A stretch of 44,066 nt of DNA. Origin: Caulobacter sp. AP07 (GTDB taxonomy: Bacteria > Pseudomonadota > Alphaproteobacteria > Caulobacterales > Caulobacteraceae). Location of the stretch: positions 1-44,066 of the forward strand of contig NZ_AKKF01000149.1 of assembly GCF_000281955.1 (NCBI RefSeq), written 5' to 3'. Under the pieces are notes generated by a model. It did no database searches and was not told where the DNA came from. It saw only the letters and a program-made list of their open reading frames with translations. Made by a program: the position numbers and the translations under genes. This document shows, in pieces, positions 15,729 through 25,717 of the stretch (position 1 is the stretch's first letter; the number at the start of each line of letters is the position of its first letter).

Positions 15729-16524
15729 AGAGAACGGGAGCCACCCGCTCTTCACCCTGATCGACATCATGGCCAGGCTGCGCGACCCGAACGGCGGCTG
15801 CCCGTGGGACCTGGAGCAGACCTTCGCCACCGTCGCGCCCTACACGGTGGAGGAAGCCTATGAGGTGGCCGACGCCATCGAGCGCGGCGACCTGTCGGAC
15901 CTGAAGGAAGAGCTGGGCGACCTGCTGCTGCAGGTGGTGTTCCATTCGCGGATGGCCGAGGAACAGGGGTCGTTCGACCTGGCCGGCGTGGCCGCGGCGA
16001 TCAACGACAAGATGATCCGCCGCCATCCCCATGTGTTCGGCGACCACGCCTACGAGAACCAGGACGCCCAGACCGCCGGCTGGGAGGCGCTGAAGGCCCA
16101 GGAGCGCCAGGCGAAAGCCAAGGGCGGGGTGCTGGACGACGTGCCGGCCGGCCTCCCCGCCCTGACCCGCGCCGTCAAGCTGACCAAGCGCGCCGCCCGG
16201 GTCGGCTTCGACTGGCCGTCGACCGACGAGGTGCTCGACAAGCTGGCCGAGGAGATCGCCGAACTGAAGGTCGAGATCGCCGCCGGCGACAAGGCCAAGG
16301 CCCGCGAGGAGCTGGGCGATCTGCTGTTCGTGGTCGCCAACCTGGCCCGCAAGCTGGACGTCGAGCCCGAGGACGCCCTGCGCGCCACCAACGCCAAGTT
16401 CGTGCGCCGGTTTTCGTTCATCGAGGCCGAGTTGGCCAAGGACGGGCGGACGCCGGACCAGTCGGACCTGGCGGAGATGGATGGGCTTTGGGACGCGGCG
16501 AAGGCGGCGGAGAAGGCGAAGTAG
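15688..16524 (+). CDS. mazG: Nucleoside triphosphate pyrophosphohydrolase MazG
   Basis: A 278-residue two-domain MazG. It hydrolyses NTPs to NMP and pyrophosphate, clearing damaged nucleotides or moderating ppGpp. The first domain carries CPWDLEQTF and the metal-binding helices EEAYEVADAIE and DLKEELGDLLLQVVFH. The second domain repeats the pattern as EEIAELKVEI and AREELGDLLFVVANLARKLDVEPEDALR. The paired ExxE/ExxD helices supply the magnesium ligands. The ATG at 15688 lies inside the end of the transporter gene; the extra 25 N-terminal residues before LFTLIDIMARLRD are a little longer than usual, so a later start remains possible. Confidence 0.95.
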   Translation: MSHPSSLPIPPLNEENGSHPLFTLIDIMARLRDPNGGCPWDLEQTFATVAPYTVEEAYEVADAIERGDLSDLKEELGDLLLQVVFHSRMAEEQGSFDLAGVAAAINDKMIRRHPHVFGDHAYENQDAQTAGWEALKAQERQAKAKGGVLDDVPAGLPALTRAVKLTKRAARVGFDWPSTDEVLDKLAEEIAELKVEIAAGDKAKAREELGDLLFVVANLARKLDVEPEDALRATNAKFVRRFSFIEAELAKDGRTPDQSDLAEMDGLWDAAKAAEKAK

Positions 16525-16530
16525 GCCGGA

Positions 16531-16643
16531 CTTGCCCCCTCCGCGCCTGCGGCGCTCCTCCCCCATAGGGGGAAGAGTTCAGGCGTGCGAACTCCGCCCC
16601 CTATGGGGGCGGACAGGCGGCGTAGCCGCCAGGTGGGGGCAAG
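16531..16643. repeat. Nested inverted repeat (REP-like) between mazG and hflX
   Basis: Outer arms CTTGCCCCC (16531-16539) and GGGGGCAAG (16635-16643) enclose a second pair. The inner arm 16561-16580 (beginning CCCCATAGGGGG) pairs with 16589-16608 (ending CCCCCTATGGGG) at 18 of 20 positions with an 8-base loop. Further short palindromes lie between. The element separates two convergent genes and probably ends transcription in both directions. Confidence 0.75.
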
Positions 16644-16651
16644 TGGGGACC

Positions 16652-17992
16652 CTACTCCCCCGTCGCCATCACCCAGACGTTCGGGAACTGCCGCTCGAAC
16701 CGGCCCAGGGCCTGGGCGTCGAGGCGGGCGATCAGGCGGACACCGCCTTCGGCTTCCTCCTCGCGGCTCTCGACCCGGCCGTTGCGGTAGATCCAGGCCA
16801 GGGCCTCGCCGTCGCCGGCCGCCAGCCGCACCGCGACGGGCGGGGTGTCGTCGATCAGGGCCCCGACCCGCTTGAGCAGCTCGACGCAGCCCTCGCCGGT
16901 GACGGCCGAGACCGCCGCGGCCCCCCGGCGTCGGGCCTGGCCGTCGAGGATCTCGCGGGCCTCGCCGTCGACCAGATCGATCTTGTTCCAGACCTCGAGG
17001 ATGGTCTTGCCGTCCTCGGTGGTGACCTTCAGCTCGGCCAGCACCGCCTGGACGTCGCGGGCCTGGGCGTCGGTGTCGGGATTGGCCACGTCGCGCACGT
17101 GCAGCACGACGTCGGCCTCCTGCACCTCCTCCAGGGTGGCGCGGAACGCCTCGACCAGCTCGTGCGGCAGGTCGGAGATGAAGCCGACGGTGTCGGACAG
17201 GATCGCCGGCCGGCCGTCGGGCAGCTTCACGTTGCGCAAGGTGGGGTCGAGGGTGGCGAACAGCATGTCCTGGGCGACGACGGTCGCGTGGGTCAGGCGG
17301 TTGAACAGCGTCGACTTGCCGGCGTTGGTGTAGCCGACCAGGGCGACGGTCGGATACGGCACCTTCTTGCGCTGCGAGCGGTGCAGGGTGCGGGTGCGCC
17401 GCACCTCGTCCAGCTCGCGCTTGAGCTTGAGGATGTTGTCGCGGATCAGGCGGCGGTCGAGCTCGATCTGGGTTTCGCCGGGGCCGCCGGTATTGCCGGT
17501 GCCGCCGCGCTGGCGCTCCAGGTGGGTCCAGGTGCGGACCAGGCGCGAGCGCTCGTAGTCCAGCCGGGCCAACTCGACCTGCAGCTTGCCCTCGCGGGTG
17601 CGGGCGCGACGGGCGAAGATCTCGAGGATCAGCCCGGTGCGGTCCACGACCTTGACGTTGAGGGCCCGTTCCAGATTGCGCTGCTGGACGGGCGTCAACT
17701 GGTCGTCGAACACCGCGACGTCGATCTTCTCGACCTCGCAGAGCGCCGCGAACTCCTCGATCTTGCCCTTGCCGAACAGGGTGGCGGGGGTGACCAGGCG
17801 CAGGGGCGCGATCATCGTCTCGACGACGTTCAGGTCCAGCGCCAGGGCCAGGCCGACGGCCTCTTCGAGGCGCGCGTTGGGATCACGCGCCTCGAGAGCC
17901 GATTGGCCGCGCGTCGGGCGCACGGGATGGATCACGAACGCCCGAAGGACGGGCGTCGCGTGGTCGATGGATTTCGAAGTTGATTTGGTCAA
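16652..17992 (-). CDS. hflX: GTPase HflX
   Basis: A 446-residue HflX, a GTPase that splits stalled or heat-damaged 70S ribosomes. The N-terminal HflX domain carries TLFGKGKIEEF. The Gly-rich linker GGTGNTGGPGETQIELDRR and a coiled-coil follow, then the G domain with G1 GYTNAGKSTL, G3 DTVGFISDLP and G4 NKIDLV. The start is TTG at 17992. It is the only in-frame start before the stop three codons upstream, because the first internal Met comes about 60 residues later. It lies 48 bases downstream of hfq, the usual arrangement, with a hairpin in the gap. The weak start codon should keep expression below that of Hfq. Confidence 0.95.
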   Translation of the reverse strand: MTKSTSKSIDHATPVLRAFVIHPVRPTRGQSALEARDPNARLEEAVGLALALDLNVVETMIAPLRLVTPATLFGKGKIEEFAALCEVEKIDVAVFDDQLTPVQQRNLERALNVKVVDRTGLILEIFARRARTREGKLQVELARLDYERSRLVRTWTHLERQRGGTGNTGGPGETQIELDRRLIRDNILKLKRELDEVRRTRTLHRSQRKKVPYPTVALVGYTNAGKSTLFNRLTHATVVAQDMLFATLDPTLRNVKLPDGRPAILSDTVGFISDLPHELVEAFRATLEEVQEADVVLHVRDVANPDTDAQARDVQAVLAELKVTTEDGKTILEVWNKIDLVDGEAREILDGQARRRGAAAVSAVTGEGCVELLKRVGALIDDTPPVAVRLAAGDGEALAWIYRNGRVESREEEAEGGVRLIARLDAQALGRFERQFPNVWVMATGE

Positions 17993-18013
17993 ACGGCCCT
18001 AAATCAATATTTG

Positions 18014-18034
18014 GAGCGTGGCGACGCCACGCTC
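18014..18034 (-). terminator. Hairpin between hfq and hflX
   Basis: A perfect 9-bp stem, GAGCGTGGC (18014-18022) with GCCACGCTC (18026-18034), has a 3-base loop. It lies 7 bases after the hfq stop. On the transcript it is followed by CAAATATTGATTT, a weak U-rich tract. It could partly terminate hfq mRNA, lowering hflX, or stabilise the hfq 3' end. Confidence 0.5.
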
Positions 18035-18040
18035 TGGGAA

Positions 18041-18289
18041 TCAATCGTCTTGATCAGCGCTCGGCTCGTACAGTTGCACGGGCTGGGCCGGCATGATCGT
18101 CGAAATGGCGTGCTTGTAGACCAGCTGGGACTGGCCGTCGCGGCGGAGCAGAACGCAGAAGTTATCGAACCAGCTGACCACGCCCTGCAGCTTCACACCG
18201 TTGACCAGGAAGATCGTCAGCGGCGTCTTGGACTTGCGCACGCTGTTCAGGAAAGTGTCCTGAAGGTTCTGTTTTTTTTCGGCAGACAT
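18041..18289 (-). CDS. hfq: RNA chaperone Hfq
   Basis: An 82-residue Sm-like protein that forms a hexameric ring and pairs small RNAs with mRNAs. Sm1 is present ([37 protein letters not shown]) and Sm2 ends in the diagnostic YKHAIST. The C-terminal tail is short, as in other alphaproteobacteria. The ATG at 18289 is chosen because [11 protein letters not shown] matches the family N terminus; the frame is open upstream but the added residues are not Hfq-like. It follows the aminotransferase gene by 126 bases, where its own promoter should lie. Confidence 0.98.
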   Translation of the reverse strand: MSAEKKQNLQDTFLNSVRKSKTPLTIFLVNGVKLQGVVSWFDNFCVLLRRDGQSQLVYKHAISTIMPAQPVQLYEPSADQDD

Positions 18290-18368
18290 TGGGGGTTCCC
18301 CTCTTATTGTTTCGGAGGGCCACACGCCCCCCACACAAACAAGTTCAGACTAGAGCATTTTTCGTCGG

Positions 18369-18381
18369 TTGGTATGACCAA
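18369..18381. promoter_or_regulatory. FadR/GntR-like operator upstream of hfq
   Basis: TTGGT-ATG-ACCAA is a perfect interrupted palindrome 80-92 bases upstream of the hfq start. It fits the TNGTNNNACNA pattern bound by FadR-subfamily GntR regulators. No such regulator is encoded in the window, so which protein binds is unknown. Confidence 0.35.
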
Positions 18382-18415
18382 TCCGCACGGAAAATGCGCC
18401 AAAAGGTAGCGAAGT

Positions 18416-19279
18416 TTAAATCGCGGCCTCTTTCGCGCGCTGGATATAGAGAGCCCGAAGCCGCGTCGCCACCGGTCCGGGCTTTCCGTCGCCAACAGCG
18501 ACGCCGTCGATGCTGACGATCGGCAGCACCAGGGTGCCGGCGCCGGTGATGAAGGCCTCCCGCGCGGCCTTGGCTTCCTCGACCGTGAACGGCTGCTCGG
18601 TGATCGGCAGGCCTTCGCCGGCGATCACTTCCATCAGGCTGGTGCGGGTGATGCCGCGCAGGATGTTGGCCTGGGTGTCGCGAGTGCGCAGGCGGCCTTC
18701 CGAATCGACGATCCAGGCGTTGGACGAGGCGCCTTCGGTAACCAGGCCCAGCTCATCGACGAACCAGGCCTCGACCGCGCCGCGCTGGCGCGCCGCCTGC
18801 TTGGCCAGGGCGTTGGGCAGCAGGCCGATCGACTTGATGTCGCAGCGGCCCCAGCGGTTCTCCGGCACGGTGACCACCGAGAGGCCGCGGGCGGCCTTGG
18901 CCTCGGCGGCGGCGCGGTCGACCGACTTGGCGGTGACCACCACGGCCGGCGGCACGGCGGGGTTGGGGAAGGCGTGGTCGCGCGGGGCGACGCCGCGCGT
19001 GACCTGCAGATAGACCAGGCCGTCGCGCACCTTGTTGCGGCGGACAGCCTCACGCAGCACGACGGTCAGGGCCGCCTGGCTCATCGGATGGGCGATCTGC
19101 AGTTCGTCCAGGCTGCGCCACAGCCGGGTGAAATGGCCGGCCGCGTCGGCCAGCTTGCCGTCGAACACCGCCCACACTTCGTAGACGCCGTCGGCCAGCT
19201 GGTAGCCGCGATCCTCGATATGCACGGCGGCCTGGCCGTGGCGCACGAACCGACCGTTGACGTAGGCGAAACGCGACAT
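18416..19279 (-). CDS. D-amino-acid aminotransferase (class IV PLP enzyme)
   Basis: A 287-residue fold-type IV aminotransferase. The PLP lysine is in CDIKSIGLLPNALAKQAA and the cofactor phosphate region in ITGAGTLVLPIVSIDG. The N terminus YVNGRFVRHGQAAVHIEDRGYQLADGVYE and VRDGLVYLQVTRG fit D-alanine aminotransferase more than BCAT or 4-amino-4-deoxychorismate lyase, though the last two cannot be fully excluded. It would make D-glutamate or D-alanine from 2-oxoacids, feeding peptidoglycan. It lies between ntrX and hfq, an arrangement I recall from other alphaproteobacteria. A REP-like element in the 152-base gap separates it from ntrX. Confidence 0.88.
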   Translation of the reverse strand: MSRFAYVNGRFVRHGQAAVHIEDRGYQLADGVYEVWAVFDGKLADAAGHFTRLWRSLDELQIAHPMSQAALTVVLREAVRRNKVRDGLVYLQVTRGVAPRDHAFPNPAVPPAVVVTAKSVDRAAAEAKAARGLSVVTVPENRWGRCDIKSIGLLPNALAKQAARQRGAVEAWFVDELGLVTEGASSNAWIVDSEGRLRTRDTQANILRGITRTSLMEVIAGEGLPITEQPFTVEEAKAAREAFITGAGTLVLPIVSIDGVAVGDGKPGPVATRLRALYIQRAKEAAI

Positions 19280-19317
19280 TTCAAGTTCCCAAAAGCCAGA
19301 TGGATCACAAAACTTCC

Positions 19318-19411
19318 GTCATCCCCCGACTTGTTCGGGGGACCCAAGCGGCGCCAACCGATAATCCTGGATCAGTTCGGCTTGGGTCCCCCGCATAAAG
19401 CGGGGGATGAC
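19318..19411. repeat. Nested inverted repeat (REP-like) after ntrX
   Basis: Outer arms GTCATCCCCCG (19318-19328) and CGGGGGATGAC (19401-19411) are perfect. Inside, GGGGGACCCAAG (19337-19348) pairs with CTTGGGTCCCCC (19381-19392). Each half also forms its own small hairpin (CCCCCGA with TCGGGGG; CCCCCGC with GCGGGGG). It lies between ntrX and the aminotransferase gene and could terminate ntrYX transcription. Confidence 0.8.
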
Positions 19412-19431
19412 GACGGTGGGGTGCAGCCCCC

Positions 19432-20820
19432 TTACTCTTCCTCTTCCACCCGCGCACCCGCGACACCGAGAGATTTCAATTTTCGGTGCAGGGCCGAGCG
19501 CTCCATGCCGATGAAGTTGGCGGTGCGCGAGATGTTGCCGCCGAACCGCAGGATCTGGGCGTTGAGGTACTCGCGCTCGAACAGCTCACGCGCCTCGCGC
19601 AGCGGCAGGGCGATGATCCGCTCGGCCCCGATCGCCCCGGCGTTGCCGCCGGAGGGCTGGTCGTTGGCGTTGAGCATCTCTGCGGTGATCAGGTCGCCCG
19701 GCTCGCCGGCCGCCAGGATCAGCATGCGCTCGACGTTGTTGCGCAGCTGGCGGACGTTGCCGGGCCAGGCCTGGACCTGCAGGGTCGCCAGGGCGTCCTC
19801 GCCCAGCCGCCGCCGCTGCAGGCCGGTGGCCTCGCAGATGCGGTCGACGAAATAGCTGATCAGCTCGGGGATGTCCTCGCGGCGCTCGGACAGCCCCGGC
19901 ACCCGCACCGGCACCACGTTGAGGCGGTGGAACAGGTCCTCGCGGAACCGGCCGGCGGCGATCTCGTCGCGCAGCTCGCGCGAGGTCGAGGAGATCACCC
20001 GCACATCGACCTGGACGTCGTTGTCGCCGCCTACCCGGCGGAACCGTTGCTCGACCAGCACCCGCAGGATGCGGCTCTGGGTCTCGCGCGGCATGTCGGC
20101 CACCTCGTCGAGATAGAGGGTGCCGCCGTGGGCGCGTTCGAACACCCCGATCTTGCGCGGCCGGCCGTTCTCGCCCTCCTCGCCGAACAGTTCGACGTCC
20201 AGGCGCTCGGGAGCCATGCCCGCGGCGCTGACCGCCACGAACTCGTTGCGCAGCCGGGTGCTGGAGCCGTGGATCAGCCGCGCCACCAGCTCCTTGCCCG
20301 AACCGGGCGGGCCCGAGACCAGCACGCGGCTGTTGGCCGGGGCGACCTTGGCGATCAGCTGGCGCAGGGCCTGGGCGGCCGCCGACTTGCCCATCAGGCC
20401 GTCGGAGCTGAAGCTCTGCACCCGCAGGCGGCGGTTCTCGCGCTTCAGGTTGGCGGCTTCCAGCGCCCGCTCGACCACCAGCAGCAGCCGGTCGGACTTG
20501 AAGGGCTTTTCCAGGAACTCGTAGGCCCCGCGCTTGATGGCGCTGACGGCGGTCTCGATGTTGCCGTGACCGGAAATCATGATCACCGGCAGGTCGGGGT
20601 CCAGGGCCTTGACCATGTCGAGCAGCTCCAGCCCGTCCATGCCCCCGCCCTGCATCCAGATGTCCAGCACCAGCAGCGCGGGCTTTCGGGCCCGCAGCGC
20701 GGCCAGGGCCTGGTCGGAATCGGCGGCGACACGGACGGCGTAGCCCTCGTCCTCGAGGATGCCGGCCACCAGTTCGCGGATATCGACCTCGTCGTCGACC
20801 ACAAGCACGTCAGCGCTCAT
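19432..20820 (-). CDS. ntrX: Response regulator NtrX
   Basis: A 462-residue NtrC-family response regulator. The receiver domain (1-120) has acidic pocket DDE at 9-11 and phosphoacceptor Asp53 (VLDIWMQ). The AAA+ domain has Walker A GPPGSGKE and Walker B GGTLYLDEVAD. The C-terminal Fis-type helix-turn-helix is in GGNISRTANFIGMERSALHRKL. Between ELFGEEG and GVFERAHGG the GAFTGA sigma-54 contact loop is missing, as is usual for NtrX, so it should act by other means, for example as a repressor. It overlaps ntrY by 4 bases (ATGA). NtrYX senses redox, nitrogen and envelope-related signals in alphaproteobacteria. Confidence 0.96.
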   Translation of the reverse strand: MSADVLVVDDEVDIRELVAGILEDEGYAVRVAADSDQALAALRARKPALLVLDIWMQGGGMDGLELLDMVKALDPDLPVIMISGHGNIETAVSAIKRGAYEFLEKPFKSDRLLLVVERALEAANLKRENRRLRVQSFSSDGLMGKSAAAQALRQLIAKVAPANSRVLVSGPPGSGKELVARLIHGSSTRLRNEFVAVSAAGMAPERLDVELFGEEGENGRPRKIGVFERAHGGTLYLDEVADMPRETQSRILRVLVEQRFRRVGGDNDVQVDVRVISSTSRELRDEIAAGRFREDLFHRLNVVPVRVPGLSERREDIPELISYFVDRICEATGLQRRRLGEDALATLQVQAWPGNVRQLRNNVERMLILAAGEPGDLITAEMLNANDQPSGGNAGAIGAERIIALPLREARELFEREYLNAQILRFGGNISRTANFIGMERSALHRKLKSLGVAGARVEEEE

Positions 20821-23060
20821 ATCATCTCCTCTACGCCATTCGGTGCGTTGGCGGCGGCGAGCCGCGCGGTCGTGGGGAACTTCAGGATGACCCGGGCGCC
20901 GGTTCCATGCAGCGCGTCGGTCAGGACCAGCTCACCCTCGTGGTCCTCCATGATCCGTTTGACGATCGCCAGGCCAAGGCCGGTGCCCTTCTCGCGGGTC
21001 GTCACATAGGGTTCGGTCAGCCGGTCGCGGTCGCGGGCCGGCAGGCCCACCCCGTTGTCCTCGACGATGAGACACAGGGCGTCCTCTTCCGACACCAGGC
21101 TGGCGACGATGCGGCCCGGCGGTTCCGGCGAGGCCAGGCGACGCGCGCCGACCGCCTCGCCTGCGTTCTTGAGGATGTTGGTCAGGGCCTGGCCGACCAT
21201 CCGGGCGTCGCAGCTGACCCAGACCTCGCCGCCCGGTTCCTCGATCAGGACCTCGGTCTCGGCGTCGACGAAGCGCTGGGCGAACACCGCCTGGCGCAGC
21301 ATCTCGGCCAGGTCGGCGGGCGCGAAGCGCGGCGCGGGCATGCGGGCGAAGGCCGAGAACTCGTCGACCATCCGGCCGATGTCGCCGACCTGGCGGATGA
21401 TGGTCTCGGTGCAGCGGTCGAAGGTCTCCAGGTCGCTGGTGATGTCCTTGCGGTACTTGCGACGGATGCGTTCGGCCGACAGCTGGATCGGGGTCAGCGG
21501 GTTCTTGATCTCGTGGGCGATGCGCCGGGCGACGTCCTTCCAGGCGGCGTTACGCTGGGCGGCCACCAGGCGGGTGATGTCGTCGAAGGTCAGGACCAGG
21601 GTCTCGGCGGCGTGGCCGGCCCCGCGGAAGCGCAGCCGCCGCGTCTCGCCGCCGCGCATCACATCGATCTCGACCTCGGCGTTGGGACGGCCGCCGCTGA
21701 TCTCCTCGACCACGGGCTCCAGTTCCGGCGCCGCCTCGGCCAGGGACTTGCCCACGGCGTCGTCGTTCAGGGCCAGCAGGTCGCCGGCCCGGCGGTTGAG
21801 CGCGGTGATCCGGCCCTCGGCGTCCAGGCCCACCACCCCGGCGCTGACGCCCGACAGCACGGTCTCGATGAACTGGCGACGCGACTCGGCGTCAAGGCTG
21901 GCGACCCGCAGGGCCGCCTGCTGAACCTGCAGGTCGGTGGTCATCATGTTGAAGGCGACGGACAGGGCGCGGATCTCCTCGGGCCCGTGCTCGACGTCGA
22001 CCCGCGCGTCCAGGTCGCCCGCCGACACCCGGCCGGCCGCCTGGACCAGGCCCGAGACCGGCGCGGCGATCGAGTTGGCGGCGGCGATGCCCACCCAGAC
22101 GGCGGCGACCAGCACCAGCAGCGCGGTCTCGATATAGCTCAGCCCGAAGATCACCTGGATGCGCGCCTGGTTCTTGGCGGCCTCCCGATACGAGATCAGC
22201 GACTCCTCGGACTCGATCAGGTGGGCCAGGATGCCCTTGTCGATCGGTCGGGCCACGTAGAGATAGGCGTCGGGAAAGCCCTTCAGGCGATAGAGCGCCC
22301 GGAACAGGTCCTCGGACACGAAGCGCTGCGAGGTGATCTCGCCGGTGTCGGTCCACTTGAAGCTCGAGGGCGGCGGGGCCAGGAACGGCGGGGCGTCGTC
22401 GCTCTCGGCCCGGGCCAGGATGCGGCCGTCGCGGTCCAGCACATAGGCCGACGAGAAGCCGTTGTCGTCGGACAGGCTCTTCAGGAAATGCCCGAAGGCC
22501 ACGGGCGAGTCGGCCAGGGTCGGGGCGGCCTGGTTCAGGGTGCCGGCCATCGGCCCGACGTGCTGGCTGATATAGGTGGTCTGTTCGCTGACATAGGAGC
22601 GGGCCACGGTGGCCGAGTTCTCGACCACCGTGCGCACGCGCTCGCTGAACCAGGCGTCGACGCCGCGATTGACCAGCACGCCGAAGAACAGGGCGACGAT
22701 CACCGCCGGAGCCACCGCCGCCACCGAGAACAGGCCCACGAACCGCAGGTGCAGGCGCGCGCCGGCGTCGCTGGCCCGGGCGTCGACCAGGTCGAGCAAT
22801 CCCCAGCCGACGACGCCGGCGATGCAGAGGATCAGGGCGAGGTTGAGCCCCAGCACGACCAGGATGACCGTGGTGGCGGGGCCGATCGGGCCGGTGGTCG
22901 GCGGCGACGAGGCCAGACCCACCGCCGTGGCGGTCAGGGCGACGGCCACACCGTAGGCGACGCCCAGGGTGTAGCGCGACCGCAGCAGGCCTCGCCACCA
23001 GGCCCGGCTGAACCGGGTCGGCGGTCCTTCAAGCTCCAGTACGGATGCAGCGGACGCCAT
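20817..23060 (-). CDS. ntrY: Sensor histidine kinase NtrY
   Basis: A 747-residue membrane kinase. Three N-terminal transmembrane helices are followed by a large periplasmic domain, a fourth helix (about 305-325) and a HAMP segment. A PAS domain (about 395-480) comes next, then the dimerisation box with His516 in [21 protein letters not shown] and a HATPase_c domain (NILKNAGEAV, DNGVGLP, GTGLGLAI). It phosphorylates NtrX, encoded next with a 4-base overlap. The 102-base gap to ntrC carries its own promoter candidate and a hairpin, so ntrYX can be expressed apart from ntrBC. Confidence 0.96.
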   Translation of the reverse strand: MASAASVLELEGPPTRFSRAWWRGLLRSRYTLGVAYGVAVALTATAVGLASSPPTTGPIGPATTVILVVLGLNLALILCIAGVVGWGLLDLVDARASDAGARLHLRFVGLFSVAAVAPAVIVALFFGVLVNRGVDAWFSERVRTVVENSATVARSYVSEQTTYISQHVGPMAGTLNQAAPTLADSPVAFGHFLKSLSDDNGFSSAYVLDRDGRILARAESDDAPPFLAPPPSSFKWTDTGEITSQRFVSEDLFRALYRLKGFPDAYLYVARPIDKGILAHLIESEESLISYREAAKNQARIQVIFGLSYIETALLVLVAAVWVGIAAANSIAAPVSGLVQAAGRVSAGDLDARVDVEHGPEEIRALSVAFNMMTTDLQVQQAALRVASLDAESRRQFIETVLSGVSAGVVGLDAEGRITALNRRAGDLLALNDDAVGKSLAEAAPELEPVVEEISGGRPNAEVEIDVMRGGETRRLRFRGAGHAAETLVLTFDDITRLVAAQRNAAWKDVARRIAHEIKNPLTPIQLSAERIRRKYRKDITSDLETFDRCTETIIRQVGDIGRMVDEFSAFARMPAPRFAPADLAEMLRQAVFAQRFVDAETEVLIEEPGGEVWVSCDARMVGQALTNILKNAGEAVGARRLASPEPPGRIVASLVSEEDALCLIVEDNGVGLPARDRDRLTEPYVTTREKGTGLGLAIVKRIMEDHEGELVLTDALHGTGARVILKFPTTARLAAANAPNGVEEMI

Positions 23061-23067
23061 TGACCAA

Positions 23068-23133
23068 GTTTAAGGGGAGGTGTGCCCCAAACTCAACAGG
23101 TATGTGCCTATAAAGCTTCAGCCTGGGGTGCAA
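23068..23133 (-). promoter_or_regulatory. ntrYX leader: hairpin and possible promoter
   Basis: A hairpin of GTTTGGGG with CCCC-TT-AAAC (arms 23085-23092 and 23068-23077) ends 7 bases before the ntrY ATG and covers the only G-rich stretch that could serve as ribosome site. Upstream, TTGCAC (23128-23133) and TATAGG (23108-23113) form a weak promoter candidate with a 14-base spacer. It is the only visible control region between ntrC and ntrY. Confidence 0.3.
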
Positions 23134-23162
23134 CCTTGCGTGACCGCCCCATGCCGGGGGCT

Positions 23163-24580
<1,418 letters not shown>

Positions 24581-24584
<4 letters not shown>

Positions 24585-25717
24585 ACGCGGGCGTCTCCGG
24601 TGGACCGGTCGAGGGAAAGCTTTTCAGTCGCCATGGGCAGCAGCACGCGGAACACGGTGCGGCCGGGCTCGGATTCGAAGTCGATCAGGCCGCCGTGGCT
24701 GGTCACCAGCTTGGTGACCAGGGCCAGGCCCAGGCCCGTGCCGTTGGCCTTGGTGGTGACGAACGGCTGGAACAGGTGGTCGCGCAGGCTCGGGGGCACG
24801 CCGGGACCGTTGTCCTGGATGCGGATCTCGATCGGCGCGCCGGCGGTGGCCTTGCCGTCGGCCCCGCGCACCCGCACGCCGGGACGCCAGGCGGTGTGGA
24901 TCGACAGGATGCCCTGGCCGTCGCCCCGGGCGTGGGCGGCCTCGGCGGCGTTCTTGACCAGGTTCAGGAACACCTGGATCAGGTGGTCCTCGTCGCCCCA
25001 GACCGGCGGCAGCGAGGGGTCGTAGTGCTCCTGCAGCGCCAGGCCGTCGGCGACGCCGTTGACCACCAGGGCCCGGACACGGTCCAGCACCTGGTGGATG
25101 TTGACCGCCTCGCGCGGGCCCGGGACCTCGTCGGAAAAGGCCTCCATGCGATCCACCAGCCGGCGGATGCGATCGGTCTCGTCGACGATCAGCTGGGCCA
25201 GGGGCTGGTCGGCGGCGCTGGCGCCGGTCTTCAGCAACTGGGCCGCGCCGCGGATGCCGGCCAGCGGGTTCTTGATCTCGTGGGCCAGCATGCGGCCCAG
25301 GCCGACCACCGAGCGCAGGCCGGCGGCGTCCGAGGCCCGCTCGACGCCCAGCACGCCCTTGACGTGCAGGGTCAGCATCACCGAGCCGTCGCCCAGCGGC
25401 GCGGCGGCCCCGTCGGCCTCGAACGGCGGCTGGCCGAACAGGTTGACCTCGACCCCGTGCTCGCGGACCAGGGCCCCCTCGAACAGGGCGCGGTCCATCA
25501 TCGAGACCAGCACCGAGCCGGGCGGCAGGGCGGCGCGGAACCGGCCGCGGGCCAGCAGCGACAGGCCCTGGCCGAACAGCGCCTCGGCCGCCTCGTTGAC
25601 CGCCACCAGCGCGCCGTCGCGGTCGACGACCAGGGCGGGCTCGGGGCTGAGGTCGAAGGCGGCGACCTTCAGGCCGTCGGCGATCTTGGCGGGAACGACC
25701 CGGGCGTGATCGGTCAT
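24581..25717 (-). CDS. ntrB: Nitrogen sensor kinase NtrB
   Basis: A 378-residue soluble histidine kinase. An N-terminal PAS domain (about 15-125) precedes the H-box with His146 in [22 protein letters not shown]. The HATPase_c domain has N box [11 protein letters not shown]1 DNGPGVP and G2 GTGLGLALV. No transmembrane segment is seen, as expected for NtrB, which reads nitrogen status through PII proteins and phosphorylates NtrC. It overlaps dusB and ntrC by 4 bases each, so the three are one translationally coupled operon. Confidence 0.97.
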
